The notes below the pieces were generated by a model. It ran no database searches. It saw nothing but the letters and a program-made list of their open reading frames with translations, and was not told where the DNA came from. The translations under genes and the position numbers were made by a program. Below, one piece after another: positions 36,546 to 36,622 of a stretch of 36,622 bases of DNA. Position 1 is the first letter of the stretch, and each line of letters begins with the position of its first letter. The DNA is from Succinivibrio faecicola (lineage in GTDB: Bacteria; Pseudomonadota; Gammaproteobacteria; Enterobacterales; Succinivibrionaceae): assembly GCF_019448115.1 (NCBI RefSeq), contig NZ_JAGFNY010000020.1, forward strand, positions 1-36,622, in the 5' to 3' direction.

Positions 36546-36622
36546 GCACCCGTAGCTCAGCTGGATAGAGTAATCGGCTACGAACCGATCGGTCAGGAGT
36601 TCGAATCTCTTCGGGTGCGCCA
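36546..36622 (+). tRNA. tRNA-Arg (anticodon ACG)
   Basis: A 77-base tRNA ending exactly at the window edge. The acceptor stem is GCACCCG paired with CGGGTGC, then G and the encoded CCA. The anticodon loop is CTACGAA (anticodon ACG; A34 is normally converted to inosine). Thirty-five bases after tRNA-Ser and probably co-transcribed with it, as with serV-argV in E. coli. More tRNA copies may follow beyond the window. Confidence 0.96.

Overview
The window is chromosomal DNA from an A+T-rich gammaproteobacterium. The core genes follow the order of the E. coli 56-62 minute region in compact form: nadB divergent from rpoE-rseA-rseB, then lepA-lepB-rnc-era-recO, rlmD-relA-pyrG, ftsB-ispD-ispF, nlpD-rpoS, mutS, recA-recX-alaS-csrA and the tRNA-Ser(GCU)/tRNA-Arg(ACG) pair. 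Low G+C, luxS, a full sigma-E module and missing neighbours (rseC, pdxJ, acpS, eno, truD, surE, pcm) would fit a host-associated anaerobe such as a Succinivibrionaceae member. That placement is inference; no rRNA is present to confirm it.

Bases 1-7273 are an accessory island, visibly more A+T-rich than the rest. It holds four tightly coupled plus-strand genes: a GHKL/MORC-like ATPase, a Z1-domain superfamily II helicase-like ATPase, a PD-(D/E)XK (DUF4420-like) nuclease and an AIPR-family protein. Two overlaps (11 and 14 bases), a 9-base gap and one likely promoter at 212-239 mark a single operon. This is a recognisable anti-phage or restriction-type gene set. The DNA cytosine methyltransferase that often accompanies such sets is not in view, so either it lies left of the window or self-protection works differently. 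The island ends beside a stem-loop and a possible 15-codon remnant before luxS.

Bases 7373-9630 carry luxS (AI-2 synthesis) and nadB (NAD synthesis) on the minus strand. Bases 9866-24795 carry envelope-stress sigma-E genes with a good sigma-E-type promoter, translation and secretion genes (lepA, lepB), RNA and ribosome maturation (rnc, era, rlmD), repair (recO), stringent response (relA), CTP synthase, division (ftsB), isoprenoid synthesis (ispD, ispF) and a YqaA-type membrane protein. Bases 24863-28094 carry nlpD-rpoS and a bacteriohemerythrin paired with a small unknown protein.

Bases 28125-35521 hold mutS (minus) divergent from recA-recX, then alaS and a short divergent csrA (59 residues). 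A DUF2846-like lipoprotein (minus), an A+T-rich spacer and two tRNA genes finish the window.

Most unusual non-coding signals: a perfect 18-bp inverted repeat running into the nlpD start codon; a TGACATGA dyad framing the recA promoter where an E. coli-type LexA box would be expected; and a strong intrinsic terminator between rseA and rseB.
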